Assembly: GCA_020809705.1 (NCBI GenBank)
Contig: CP085828.1
Span: 1,922,001-1,986,000 of the forward strand
DNA: 64,000 bases
Direction of reading: 5' to 3'
Source: Calonectria ilicicola
Taxonomy: Eukaryota; Ascomycota; Sordariomycetes; Hypocreales; Nectriaceae
In this document: piece after piece, positions 47,949 through 59,800 of the stretch
Position numbering within the stretch: the first letter of the stretch is position 1
How the letters are laid out: each line of letters starts with the position of its first letter
The notes under the pieces: model-generated
What the model saw: only the letters and a program-made list of their open reading frames with translations
The model's database searches: none
What the model was told of the DNA's origin: nothing
Translations under genes and position numbers: made by a program

Positions 47949-50426
47949 GGGATACGCATGTGATTGCAATGGGGCGAGATAAATCCAGCAACCCGCTCGG
48001 GGAGAGCGAAATAGGCAACGGAAGCCAAACGGAGCAGCAGGCGGCGTGGCGGGATACTGTAGATTCTAGACCGAGACACCAATGCAATACCCGACTGCTA
48101 CATGTCGGCTCCCTTCCGTCCATCGGGTACTCGCACGCCCAATTACACTTTTCATGCTGCCTCAAGGCCCGATAGCAAGCATTCTCGACGGCCCAGGTTT
48201 GCCTCGTGACATTCATCAGACCACTTTCCACCTGTGATGGTGCACAAAGCTGTCCGCATGCCCCATACCGATCCCATATTGGGCCCTCCCGGAGACAACA
48301 ACGACGACGACGACGGTGACGACGTCAACAACAACAATATGCAAAAGATACGACAAAGAAGAGCCAGGCCTAAAGGAGCTATATCGGACGCACAAGCCCG
48401 TGACCGGTGTACGTCTTGCATGAGGCTCAATCCCGGCGCGTATGTCATCGCCCTTGGTCTCGCTTAAGCCCTCTGCCTCTTGCCGCTGAGCTCTCCCATA
48501 CACCCTCTCCTCTTCCCAGAGCGGTCCTCCATCTCCACAGGCCCCGGTCCATACAGCCCCCGGCTACTCACCGAAAATGGGCACCTCGTTCGGAACGATG
48601 CCTGGGGGCCTCGCTGCCCAAGCCCACCCATCTCAAACACGACGGTTGTACAGGAGGCAAAAAAAGAAAAAAGAAAAGGCAAAAATAAATAAATAAACAA
48701 TCCTTCTCAGCCGCAATAAGGCAACCTGCATGGCGGCCGTGGGAATCTTTCCTTGGTCTTCTTCCTCTCCACCCCCATCCATGGCAGGATCCTTGTTCAA
48801 CCAAGTTCTGTCTCCCCGAAGTGTGAGGGGGGAGAGGAGGGGGGACACCGGTACTCGCCTTCGGAGGGTTGGGCCAATCGAGTCCCTCTGTTGCGTCGCC
48901 GATGGGGGGATCTTTTGGTCGCGTGTGGATGCACCACCATGCGGTGCGACTCGGAACTTGGGGCCCAGACCATTGTGTTGTTCTTACTGTTCGTTTTTTT
49001 ATTTATTTCCTTTTTTTAAATAGAAAAGAAGAAAACAAAGGAGGGGTGCGGGCGGAACGAGACAAGCCAAAAAAAAAAAAAAAAGAGTATGTGTGAATAC
49101 GGGATGAGGAGGGTGTCAAGTGCCGGTGGGTTGCAGGCGGCCGCATGGTGAGCCGTCTATCAGCCTGATTTCACGGTGAGAGGGAAGGAGGGGGGGGCGT
49201 ACAAGTTCCGTTTCTGCCTCTGGTCCATGGCAGATGCAATGCATAAACAATACGAACCAGTGGGGAGGGGGCGTCTGTTCACTTTTCTTTCAGCTTTTTG
49301 AACATTCTCTTTCTCTTCATCAAAGACCCTTGATTCCTCTCGCTTGGCAAAGATGCATACGCCCGTCCATGGTTGAAGGAGAGAGGAGGGGGGGCGGGGG
49401 GGCGTGTGGCCCTTCTGGCTGGGTCGTCAAGCAAGTTTGAAGGGGAGGGGGCGTGCTTGAGTGACAATGCAGAGAGTGATTTCTTGCTTCCTTCTTCTCT
49501 CCTTTGTGTCCCTTCTCTGTAGCCAGGATCAGGGCCGGATAGGCGATGGGCGGGGGAGGGGGAGGGGTCCATCGTTTCTAGACAATGCCATGCAGCGTGT
49601 TGTACTCCGTGGTGACAACGCCGAGTGATACACAGCGTCGCAGTTATACGAGAAGATGGCGCTTGCTCGCTCGGCAGGCCGACAGGATACGCTTTCTCCC
49701 TTCACCGCTTCTTTGGCATATTGATTTGGAAAACAAGGCTCTGGGCAAGCATCAGGGATGTCGGCTCGCCCATGACTGCCATGTCGTATGTCATCGTTTG
49801 CATCGCAAAAGAAAGTGTAGGGTAAGGCGTTTATGAGACTAGCCCCATCTAGAGGCCAAAGTACAGCACCGGCATGTGTTTGGACTGCGTGGTTCTTTGT
49901 CTCTCTTCCCCTACCTCTCTAGCTTGAAAAAAAAAAGAAGGCAGATTTTTTTTCTTTTCTTTTTCTGCATCTCCATTTGTCGAGTCCAAACGGGGAATTG
50001 TTGACATCATGTCTTAGATCAAAGCACGCCTCGTGGCTGTGGACAGACGGGCCAAGCCAAACGAGCGGGAGCGGGCGCCTAGGCCAACGTCCAAGGCTAG
50101 GGTCGCCGGCATGGGCCTTGGCTCGGATCCAGGCGCATCAGACTTTTTTTCTTCTCCCCCTCGCTCGCCCTTTCCAGCCAGCGATCCCCACAACTGCCTC
50201 TGGGACGGTTCCGCGAAAGTTCTAGTTCCCATCAAGAAGGAGACTATTGAGCGATCATACAAAAGGCTATGGAATGGGGCCCGCGGACCGCTCCCGCGGG
50301 GGGCAATGGGGCCAACCTTAATCCGACGGCCAATGTCAGTGCACGCGGGGGAGGTGGGAGGCACCTCTTCTTGTCCTTTCCCCTCCTCTCCCCCCTTTGG
50401 CAGATGTGACAGGTAAGACGGTGCGC

Positions 50427-50474
50427 GCATCCAATGGGGCATCCAACGGGGCATCCAACGGGGCATCCAATGGG
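50427..50474 (+). repeat. Four-copy 12-bp tandem repeat GCATCCAAYGGG
   Basis: Four exact-length head-to-tail units differ only at one T/C position: GCATCCAATGGG, then two copies with C, then one with T. It is not in a supported gene. On the minus strand, one reading of a chance open frame gives a repeated Trp/Met/Pro-rich peptide. Confidence 0.85.
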
Positions 50475-50771
50475 GCTCGCCGGCACTGCTCCAAGGGGAA
50501 TGAGACTGGGATTCACATCGAGAGACTCGATCCTCAAAGTGGGGATCAAGGGCCGCTGCGGGTATAAGCATGCCTTGTCGCCTTGGCAGTGACTGATGAT
50601 CTATCTCCGGTCCACGCCGTGTGTGTGGCCGGACACGCTGCGTCATTCATCTCTTGGCTGGTTGCTACTACTCTGCTCCCCTTCTTCTCTCCGTCTGGCT
50701 TAGCAAGGACCCGACTTCTTGTAAACATTGCCACCCATGCATGGCCTAGGCGTTTGCACATTCATATCATT

Positions 50772-50943
50772 GATTCACTGATCCATTCACTCACTCACTG
50801 ATTCACTCACTCACTCACTGATTCACTCACTCACTCACTCACTCACCCATCCGTTCATCCATCCACCCACCCACTCACCCACCCACTCACTCACCCACCC
50901 ATCCATCTATCCATCCATCCATTCACTACTTGCTTGCTTGCTT
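50772..50943 (+). repeat. Compound tetranucleotide microsatellite (TCAC/CATC/CACC/GCTT)
   Basis: About 170 nt of imperfect tetramers: mostly TCAC at 50772-50846, then mixed ATCC, CACC and TCAC, ending in three GCTT units at 50930-50943. No gene overlaps it. Confidence 0.85.
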
Positions 50944-51889
50944 CTGAGGCCACCCAGCTAGAGCACCTTGGCCACAAGACACAAGACACACCCTTTGCAA
51001 ATGTAACACAAAGTGAACAATCCCTGCATGATACCCAGGTAAAGCATGATTAAAAAATATGAGAATATAGCAAAAGAAGAACGGCCGAGTCTGAAGACCA
51101 AGCCCCTCCCTCCCCTGATGCCCACCCTTCAGCCTCAACTCGCCCCCCCCCCGGGCCTCGAGCCCTTGCTTGTTCTTCTTCTTTCCTTTGCCTTTCCTAA
51201 CGCCAACCCCTCCATCCTGTGGTCCACACCTCGCATGACTGCGCATGGCTAAAATAAAAAAAAGAAGTAAAACAGCAAATAGGCATTTCAATGAGACGAG
51301 ATGAAGCCTAAAGAAATGTCCGAGAATAGGAAAGAAAAAAAAAACACAACAAAAATAAAAAAAATAAAACAAGTAAGCAGATGTAAACCTGGGTATCCTC
51401 CCTTGTCTCAAAACAATGTTGTTGCTCCCTCCCTCTGCCTCTCTCTCTCACAAACACACACACAAACACACCCGCACACATCCATGCCATCTCTCACTTC
51501 GTACATTTTCCGTCACTCTCCGTTTCATTCCACAAAAAAGAGCGAAAATCAAAAGAGGCAACCATGCCAACAAACAAGTTTCACCTTCCAGCTCCCATGC
51601 TCCTGACTCAGTGTCGTACAGATCGTAACTGTTGCCCATGAACCATATCATCCTTCCTCTAGGTCCGCACCCACTCCATTTTTTTCTTTTTTGACCTGTT
51701 TTGTTGCTCTATTCATGCAATACCTCATGAGCTAGCCCTCAGCATCGTGTTTTTTTTCTCTGTAAAACGAAAGAAATCTTGTAAAGAAGTCCTGAACCCC
51801 ATATTCATGCCCGTTACCATTCCCTTTCCCATTGTTTCTTTTCGACGGCCGTAAGATTCTTTTCATGCAACATTAAGCGCAGAGACCAT

Positions 51890-53419
51890 TCAGGTCATGG
51901 TCATATTAACTCCCGATGGCGGAACCATGGTTGGATAATAGCCGCTGGTACCTGATTTGCCATCAAAAGGACCAGGGCGGCGCTCCGCCACCGGTGCCGG
52001 CGGATGGAAGATGCTGGGTAGGGTTGCTCCTTCATACTCGCTTTTGACTTTGGGAGTTGTGTCCATGCCACTGGTCATGTGAGAGACAGGGGCCTCAGGT
52101 TCAGTGCGGGGGTTGAACAGGTCGATCCGGTCTGGCTGTCCATCGTAAATCGAACCAGGATAGTACTGGTACTCCTTGGCTGTCTCGATTGCTTTTGCAT
52201 TCTCTGGGGGTATAATTGCCTCAGAAGGAATTTCATGATGGCGGGAACTATAAAGGCTCGATCGACCCTCGATACCTGGCGGGTAGGAGGGTGTGCTCAG
52301 AATAGAGTTGGAATTAAAGTCTCCGATGCCACCTCCAGTCACATAGTTGATACCATTGGGAACAACAGATCCGTTGCTTTGACTTCCTCGCCTGTCATTT
52401 TGGTAGTGACCGGGGGAGCGACCTCGAACAATCATCTTGGCAGACTTGCGGGTTGCAATCTTGACGAACTGGTCACCGCCATTGTTCTGAGATCCAACGT
52501 CGCCCCACAGCTCCACGACCAACTGGTAATACTGCTGCGCAGCTCGTCTTTTGCCGTTGTTCTGTGTTGCTTGTTTGAACTGAATCCGCTCAAACGTGTG
52601 CTCTGTTGGGTGGGGCTGGCTGCTGGGAGCTGCACTGAAGCCATCTCCGTAGCGGGTGGACACCACCGTGTTGGGATACATATCTATGTGATGGCCATGT
52701 GCTTGTTGAGGTGGTTTAACACCAAGGCGAACCTTCTCAGGCTTCATAATGGGCCCCTTGTCTCTTTTTGGGGTGTGTTGAACAAGCTCAATGTTGTGCT
52801 GTTCGTTGTCAGACACGACAGCCGAGATGCTCATGGCAAAGCCATAGACTTGAACAGATTGACTGGAATTCGAAGGCGTGAACTGAATAGACATTCCCGG
52901 CATGTAGGGATTAAGAGAGAAGGAACAGCCGCAGGAAAAGTAGTTGCGCCGGTAGCAGGTCCACTCATTATCCGAAAGGAAAAAGCCCTTGTCAATGGTG
53001 CCGTTGATTTCGACTTTGACGGGAGTGGCGGCGCCATCTTGGTACTGGAGGGATCCAAGCATGTGAACAGTCAACAGAGGAGGAATGTTTTGACTGCCTC
53101 GGTTGCCGAACTGGCTGGATCCCATGCTCGCCCCCGAGGGCGGGAAAGATTGAATGGGACTTGGTGTAGGCGACACTGGATTGCGCCGGAGCGAGCTCCC
53201 AGCAAACGATGGAGAGCGAGAGGGATGCTCCGACGCCCTCCTAAACGACGGCGTTGCCGGCGTATACTGCTCACGGGTGCTGATCTGCGGACCCGGATGA
53301 GGGAGAGCAGCGGTGCGATGGGGGTGGGGATGGGGATGTGCCATTCCCGCAGAGCTGCTGTTGATGGTGGGTTTAGTTAGTTTGAATCTCTGAGGAAGAG
53401 GATCTCTTTGAACGGCCAT
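51890..53419 (-). CDS. vib-1: Ndt80/PhoG-family transcription factor, VIB-1/XprG-like (single exon as read, 509 aa)
   Basis: A 509-residue open frame. The N-terminus is Pro/His/Ser-rich (~1-110). The Ndt80-type DNA-binding domain spans ~111-342, with NIPPLLTVHMLGSLQY, FFLSDNEWTCYRRNYFSC, HTFERIQFKQAT, QYYQLVVELW and KSAKMIVRGRSPGHYQ. The C-terminal tail contains KEYQYYPGSIYDG, a KSEYEGATLPSIFHPP segment and the end GYYPTMVPPSGVNMTMT. In Neurospora VIB-1, and Aspergillus XprG, this family controls extracellular proteases, starvation responses, heterokaryon-incompatibility cell death and cellulase induction. Assignment to that branch rather than to Ndt80 or FSD-1 rests on the tail. Additional upstream exons cannot be excluded, because the 5' flank is long. 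A 433-codon antisense frame (52079-53380) is a shadow. Confidence 0.88.
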   Translation of the reverse strand: MAVQRDPLPQRFKLTKPTINSSSAGMAHPHPHPHRTAALPHPGPQISTREQYTPATPSFRRASEHPSRSPSFAGSSLRRNPVSPTPSPIQSFPPSGASMGSSQFGNRGSQNIPPLLTVHMLGSLQYQDGAATPVKVEINGTIDKGFFLSDNEWTCYRRNYFSCGCSFSLNPYMPGMSIQFTPSNSSQSVQVYGFAMSISAVVSDNEQHNIELVQHTPKRDKGPIMKPEKVRLGVKPPQQAHGHHIDMYPNTVVSTRYGDGFSAAPSSQPHPTEHTFERIQFKQATQNNGKRRAAQQYYQLVVELWGDVGSQNNGGDQFVKIATRKSAKMIVRGRSPGHYQNDRRGSQSNGSVVPNGINYVTGGGIGDFNSNSILSTPSYPPGIEGRSSLYSSRHHEIPSEAIIPPENAKAIETAKEYQYYPGSIYDGQPDRIDLFNPRTEPEAPVSHMTSGMDTTPKVKSEYEGATLPSIFHPPAPVAERRPGPFDGKSGTSGYYPTMVPPSGVNMTMT

Positions 53420-55503
53420 GATGAGTGGAGTGTGTGTTTCATTCCACTATTCAGAGAACCAGAGCCCAAGTGTAGCAAAGTAGAAGGAGCGATTGTGTTG
53501 AGAGATAGAGTAAAGGGAAAGGAAGAAAGCAAGGTTAGGAAGAGGGATGAGATGGGAAGGGAAGAGATGCAGGTCAGATGAAGAGGTGGGGAGAATATAA
53601 TAAGAATAGAAGAGCAAGGACGAAAAGTAAACGAAAAAAAAAAAATGCATAGCAGAGAGAGGTGCAGTCCAGTGAGTGAGTGAGTGTGAAGGAGGGGGGG
53701 TGAGAACGTACTTTGAGCCAAGGCGAGAGCGTATGTCGAGCCCTCCAAATATGTGAGGGGTGGGTTGTGGTTGATAGAAGGCACCACCACCGTCTTGAGA
53801 ATACGGCGCAGTGGAGTTTAGGATCGGCGGATGGAAGAGACTTAAGAGTGACGAGGGTTGACCGGGCTCTATTGCTAGAGAGGTGGTGTTGGGATATCTG
53901 GCGCCTCATCAGCGGAACGGCCTCAGGCCAGGAAGCAGAGGACGCGGGCAGGAGACGCGGCCACGGAGCTGCTGTATTGCCATTCCCTGGCTACGGTGTC
54001 CAGGTGTCACAAGTCGCAGGTAATACTGCCGTCACTGGCGTGGCACAGGGCCGGCCGACGCGGTTTCGAGAGGCTACGATGATGCAGCAGCTCGCGGCAG
54101 TGAGCAGTGAGGGTGAGCGGGAAGGGGCTTGGAAGCGTGTACAAACCCAGACGGCACCCCCGGCGTCGAAGCAGACACCCATCTCCCTGCGCCCGAGCCA
54201 CACCAGCAGAGAGAGGATCGGGCTTGACAGCCGCAACGCGAGCGTCTGGGCTGATCTGCTCCGGGCTGGGCTGAGCTGGGCTGAACTGGGCTGCCTGCTC
54301 TGCGCAGCGCTCGACGGGAGCGGATGCGGGTGCAGGTGCAGGTTTGCGTGAGGGAGTAGGTTTTGCGGGAGTGAGGTGAGGGATGTGATGCTGCGCGGTG
54401 CGCTGCGGGACGGGAGCGGGACGGAAGAGGGTGGGAGGTAATTTGGCTATGGGAGCAGCAGTGAGAGCTAACTGCTGGATGGATGACCCCGGTCTGAGAA
54501 TTTGGGGGAGGGGCAGGGATTGCTGCTGCTTTATCGCGGGCCCGCGTGGAGAATCAAGAGGGCGGCTGGGCTGGGGTTGTTGGTTCGGGTTGAGTTGGGG
54601 AATTGGGATTGTAGGTAGATAATCAGAGCACCGCGCGTGTGTCGGGTTGAGTTGGTTTACACTTGTAACCCATGGTAGTCAGTGGAGGTGGTAGGGATTC
54701 ACAGGTAACCGTCATTTTTTTCTCTGGAGACCCCGTGCTAACGTTGCCTATTCCCGCTTCATGGGTTGCCCCATACAGAAAGAGGGCTGGAATCGTTGGT
54801 TCAAAATAGGCTGGCCGCAGTAGGGCGAAAAAAAAATCAATGAGAAAATTTCAAACGGGACAGGGATGTTTTGCGCATAGAGCAAAAATGAGATGAGAGG
54901 GACGAGGGGGAGCAGAAGCTTGGGTTCAGATGCCAGGAGCTGCAGCAGGGCCCGCGAAAAAAAAAAAAAGAGCGTATACTTGCAAAGGCTTTCCACCTCT
55001 CCTCTTGGTTCTTTTTTGGCAGCCGTCACTGGAGGCGGGCTTGGAATGGTGGTGGTGGGTGGCGGTTGAGAAGAAGGAGTGTGTATCTAAAAAGGCAAGG
55101 CAGGGGACAACAATAGCGAATAACAAAGACCAAAGCCAGGATTCGAAATCGACCGCTTCCGCCACAAAGGCACGGCATGGGCAAGGGGCTTGTGTCTGGC
55201 TCATCGGCCTTTGTGCTGGGCCATGTCGTTCTTTCCCGCAACACAGAGTCTGCAGCTTGCAGTACGCCGTACACATTGCCTGGATGCGAAGAACAAACAC
55301 GACATAGTGCGTTGACCACTAGGTGCAAATGTCCATCAAATTTGGTGCCATTAGGAGGGGATGTTAGGTGAAATCGGAAAATGCTCAGAGAATGCAAGGT
55401 AGTGGGGAGCTAGAAAAATACATCACCGTTGAGAAACAACAACCTGGACACCTGGATATTTTCACGCTGCCACTATCCTGTCGATAAACATGATGAAACT
55501 TAC
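53420..55503. other. Upstream region and probable long leader of the Ndt80-family gene
   Basis: The first 300 bp are a purine-rich (GA/AAAG) tract, so the transcript would be pyrimidine-rich. Several ATG codons and short frames occur upstream on the minus strand (from 53790 and 53909, for example). That would mean upstream ORFs or a spliced leader if transcription starts far out. No separate gene is supported. Open frames at 53713-54351 (+) and 54926-55397 (both strands) are overlapping and featureless. Confidence 0.45.
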
Positions 55504-55833
55504 CTCATCTCCTCAGTGTGCGTAGCAATGTCAATGTAGCCCATCTCGGGCGGCGAAGGGTCAAATTCCTGCAAAGTAAACTGCATGTCAGCACCAGTCT
55601 TGATAGCAATAGTCATCAGCCATGCCACGCGCCCGTGTGCGACAGCACTTCATCTTGATGCGACAGTCTTAGGTTTGGTCAACGTCACTTGCACACCCTC
55701 TTTGCTAGCAACTCGTCGGGTTTTGGTGGCCGAGGTCACAATCTCTGCGAATCATCGTGTTAGCCAACCGAAAACAAGACCCTTCATTCAAACACGCCCA
55801 AGAGGCACCTGAAATTGTCACGGGGCTAGGCAT
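55504..55833 (-). CDS. Tentative small spliced gene, unrecognised
   Basis: An ATG at 55833 opens MPSPVTIS and is followed by a convincing intron (55808-55745, 64 nt, with GGCTAACAC branch and TTCGCAG acceptor). The frame then continues EIVTSATKTRRVASKEG...KPKTVASR to a stop at 55652-55650, giving 39 residues. Further on, an exon-like segment at 55568-55504 is framed by TTTACTTTGCAG and GTAAGT and reads EFDPSPPEMGYIDIATHTEEM. An intron using the weak donor at AAG ACT|GTCGCA would join the two in frame. I do not recognise the product. The splice signals are better than chance would usually give, but a non-coding transcript is equally possible. Confidence 0.3.
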
Positions 55834-56305
55834 CTTGTTTTAGATGCGACTGATTGCTGGGCTCCGGCTCTGACCCGGGGTCAGAGCTCCTGTCCGGCCC
55901 CATGCCAACCCAGCCCGCCATGTCCAGTGCGACGAGATACTCGGCGCCTTCATCAATTACCTGGGCCCTGTTTTGCGCTGGTGTCTGGTGCGTACGACAG
56001 CATTATGGCCGGAAACACAATGCCAGCCACAAATTCTGTGCAGACCCCAGAGCTCTTGCATTTGCCCAAGGTTGCCATGTCGCAAGCTCTTGGCACTGGA
56101 GTGACCGAAACCATGCACCTGCTCCTAGCTGCCTGCGCTTTGCATTTCATCTCCATATCGGTGTGGATCATCTAGCGAGGATCGATCGTGCATGGAGATG
56201 GCTTACCAAAGAAAAAAAAAGGACAGGTCGGCTCTGAAGGCTCAGGAAAGAAATGATGGGGCAGGATAGACAGGACAAAAGAAAAAAAAGCACATGTCCA
56301 CTTAC

Positions 56306-56870
56306 CTCTGGGAGCACCGAGCCAAATGCGCAGAATTTGCCCGTTGGTACTTTTTGTTGAAGAACACACCTGATAGCTTGATCGTATGGGTGTCATTGAG
56401 AGATGAGCGTGTTCCTATTGGGTGGCGGCCGATTTGATCCTCAAGCCATTGGAGTATCCGCTGACGCTGATCTTGCAAGGGCTGAAAGCCCGCGACATGA
56501 AGCATAATATCCAAGAAAGCGCTTTTTGACAGAGAAATGACGTGGGGAAATGGAGTAGGGAGACCGACCTTGGGGATTTGCGAATTCATAAGATCTTCTT
56601 GGTGGGGGCCTGTCGCGAAGGAAAACGCACTTTCAATATCTGGCCGGGTTTTACCAAGGACGATATCGTAGCTCGTATTTTGTTTACTCGCCCGCGATAA
56701 GCTATTTTTGCCCGCGTCAGCCAACTGTTGCGTGTGGCGCCCCCAATTCACCCACAGGTGTGAGAGACAGGTGCACTTGCATATACCTCGATGTCGTAGG
56801 GTACCAGGGTCAGCACCTCTCGTCGTTTGTTTGGGCTCGAATGACGGCTGGGTTTGATCAAGATAGAAGT
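56306..56870 (-). CDS. Tentative two-exon coding fragment, unrecognised
   Basis: Two minus-strand segments, 56870-56787 and 56724-56306, are joined in phase 0 by a 62-nt GT...AG intron. The first is preceded by a strong 3' splice signal (GACTAACGATTC...TTCCAG) and the second ends at AGAG|GTAAGT. The combined reading, about 167 codons, includes LVPYDIE and ILQWLEDQIGRHP. No start codon or downstream continuation was found, and I recognise no domain. Frames of ~140 codons arise by chance elsewhere in this window, so this may be a decayed or non-coding spliced transcript. A TATATAG box near 57402-57410 could be its promoter. Confidence 0.22.
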
Positions 56871-59800
56871 CTGGAATGCAAAGAATCGTTAGTCAAAGGT
56901 GAATGCGAAACCTAACGGGGAACACCAGAAGGCAGTGCGGACAATCGTCCAATAAACTGCTCAAAATCAAGAGCGAGGCTGAGCAAAGAGTTCCATGTGA
57001 ATGTAAGGACAGAGCACGCTGGTAGGCTAATTTGCAAGGATGTGCAAATGACGAAATCCCTGAACCAGTGCGATAGGCTGGTTATAGGAATGGCAGCAGA
57101 ACAAATTTTTACCCTCTACATCGAACTCAAACAAAGAAACAGGGAACTAGATTTTACCTATTTTGTCCTGCAGAGATAATCGTTCTTGGCAGGGTTGAAA
57201 TTGCCCAGTTGGAAGTTGCGTTCTTGGAGAAAACGCGAGCGTTTTTGTCGATTGATCGATCAATTGATCAAGTGGCAGCGTAGGATGTTCAGTGTAACAG
57301 AAGGTAGAATAGAGGTGACGCCAAAGAAGACTACGAGAAATTGGTAAACATTGACGATTCAAAGAGAAGACACAACCGCATGGGTGCAGGATCTGGCCAT
57401 CTATATACCCTCGCAGCGGTCCTGGGCGGTGGTGGCTTGACTTTGCATCGCACAGGGGTGAGCTGAGGAGGACCCAGAAACTGAAAGCGGCGATCTCAAG
57501 AACCCGTGGCACAGACCAAGCAGGAAGAAGAAAAAACGAGGAGCTAAATTTCAAGCAGGTAGCCTGCCGAAGCTCGAAGAACAATGGCGGACTCGGGGAT
57601 ACCGGCCGGGGGGAGGGACCTTTGGATGGAGACGGACGGTTGCGCAGAGTCTGAGACAACGGATAGGCACAAGAGGCTTACGGGATGCTTGGAGGCCCTT
57701 GCTTTGACCAAAGCCAATCTTCCATGTCAACTTCTTGTGTTTCCAGGGGGTGCTATTGGAGGAGACTGAGGCAGAAGGCTCTTAGCTAATAGTGTTTGAT
57801 GGCTGGCAGATGTGGGAATCCACCCAGAGCGTTAGCAATGCGAGGAAAACGCCGGAGCAAAAGCAGGAAGCCGTGATAAGTGCAGCCTAACCTCGCCACC
57901 GGAGCCAAACAAAACTCTTGGAGCAGCTGCAAGATGCAATCGGAACAATACCGGGACCCATCGGGTGCTGTGCGGGTGCTGGCGGTTGATGCCGGTCTTG
58001 CATACGCGGGTTGTTTGCATCAAAGGCGTTGTTCTGATCGACAAATTCTCGCACTCATGAGTCGGGATTAGATGGCTGACTCGAAGTACACAGTGAAGCT
58101 AGAACCTATGAGATGCAGAATACGAAGTCGCGGTAGCCATGCTTCTCGGCGCAGTTCTGAGCATGAGGTGTGGCTCTTCATCCCTGCCGCTCAGATGTAC
58201 GACTCAAAATGCAAGCACCCGTCCGTCAAGGCTTCTACAATACGCCATAAACACCGAATTTTGGGTGAAAAGTGACTTCCGTTGATGGAAGAAATGCGCT
58301 AGAGACGGGAGACTGCAGGGCAACGGCAAAAACGTGGACGGTGACCAGTAAATGGCCTGTTAGTCACAGCGTTGATGTGACTAGGCCTAACAGAGTCTGA
58401 TTGGGGGCTTTGGCCACGCGTTTACACTGGCAGCTACCGGCGCGAAACTTATTATGAGCGTTGTATTTTCGATCCGCAAAGGGAGAGACGATGCGATCAG
58501 GGAAAGGCAGATCGATGCTCGAGCCCAGGGTGGGTTAGTCTTCACAGGGGTGTTCTCCACCAACTGACAATCCACAATCGCCTGGGAGCACGGGCTCAGC
58601 CAACAGGATACGCAAATAAGCATGGTAGGTCACTGTCAGTCATCCAGGCATCTGCCCTGTGAACCCCCCACACGCTCCGACAACCAGATGGCTGACCCCA
58701 TCGCGGATGATCCACTCAGGGAACAGGGTGATCATCCTCCCCTGTCCGACGTCCTGACTGTCTCGGGCTTTGGACGAAGTCTGTTCCCATTGCACAGCAA
58801 CACGTGAGAGCGACAGAGGTTTCATGTCCACGGATAGCGGATGCATCCTAACGGCCCAGAAGGCGCAGTGAACGCAGAGAATAAACGGTAGAAGCGGGTC
58901 CCCTGGCGAAGAAATCGTATCATTTTGGCCGTGGCGGGTCCGGATCTTCACTCTAAGCTTGCTTTTAGCAGGCAAGTACATATTGAATCAAATCTTGGGA
59001 GACATGGATAACTGTACTTCTCGAAGATTGACCAATGATATAGTCATTTACCCGAAGGAAAAAGGAGGGGGTGTTGCTGTCCGCTTCTGACGCCGATGCG
59101 GAGCGACTACTGGGGGTTGGAAAAGGGCTAGGCTAGAGGAAGCTTGCCGGCTGCAGGTCCTTGTGTTCCTCGAGTGGCAGCCCAGTATCATTTTAGTGTC
59201 GGTGCTGGCTCCCGCCGGCTAGTCTCGAACGGCATTGGTACGAACTGCATATGTCAACTTCACCGAGATGGCCATAGTCCTACTTTCCTACCCGTGTTAG
59301 GCCTCGACTGGGTGTTGGCACGGGTAGAAACAGGAAACACGACTCGTGTTCAAGCCTAGCGTCTTGATCGGGCGAAATAGACAGACTCTGGGGCAAACAA
59401 AGTAGGAACGAATGAGAGAAACGTTTAGCCTCTTATCGGATCGGGCCGTTACTCTGAAGGCCCATCAGACAGAGCCGGTGGTCGTTTGAGAGGTTGACGC
59501 AGTGGTTAGCGGTGTAAGTGGTGCGACTGGGGCCGTTGCTGCCATCGAGAGTTCAGCGGCACTGTAACTAAACGCTAAGACTGGAGATCCTAAGGATTGT
59601 TTGGCTCAATCCCAAAAAGATCTCTGTGCCAGGTGACGATATGACTAAAGCTCAAGTGTCAATCTTCCGTTGGGAGCTCAGATGCTGTGACGGGCCAAAA
59701 GGTGGATCTCGAGTGCCCTAGGAACATCGGTCGTCTGCTGCGGCCAAGCAAAGACAAGTGAGAGACAAGGGGAACGCGAATTGGCAAGATAAGCAACCAA

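Larger units (their letters stand above)
47949..51889. other. 3.9-kb convergent intergenic region between FOL1 and the Ndt80-family gene
   Basis: Both flanking genes end here. It holds simple repeats: an ACGACG-type run near 48300-48320, poly-A/T tracts (48655-48705, 48990-49085, 49926-49975), a 12-bp tandem repeat and a tetranucleotide block (separate entries), and a CA-rich stretch near 51450-51480. Open frames such as 50014-50646 overlap these low-complexity runs and show no domain. The Ndt80-family 3' untranslated region probably reaches well into the right side. Confidence 0.5.

Noticed and set aside
52079..53380. 433-codon plus-strand ORF antisense to the Ndt80-family gene
   Set aside because: It mirrors codon bias of the real gene, has no recognisable domain, and the minus-strand reading is unmistakably an Ndt80-family protein.
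59485..59625. tRNA-like stretch with TTTGG/CCAAA arm enclosing CTCAATC and an A-box-like GTGGTTAGC
   Set aside because: The T-arm pairs well, but the acceptor strands pair only with a two-base offset and wobble pairs, and no plausible anticodon arm of the right length was found. At most a decayed tRNA-like sequence.
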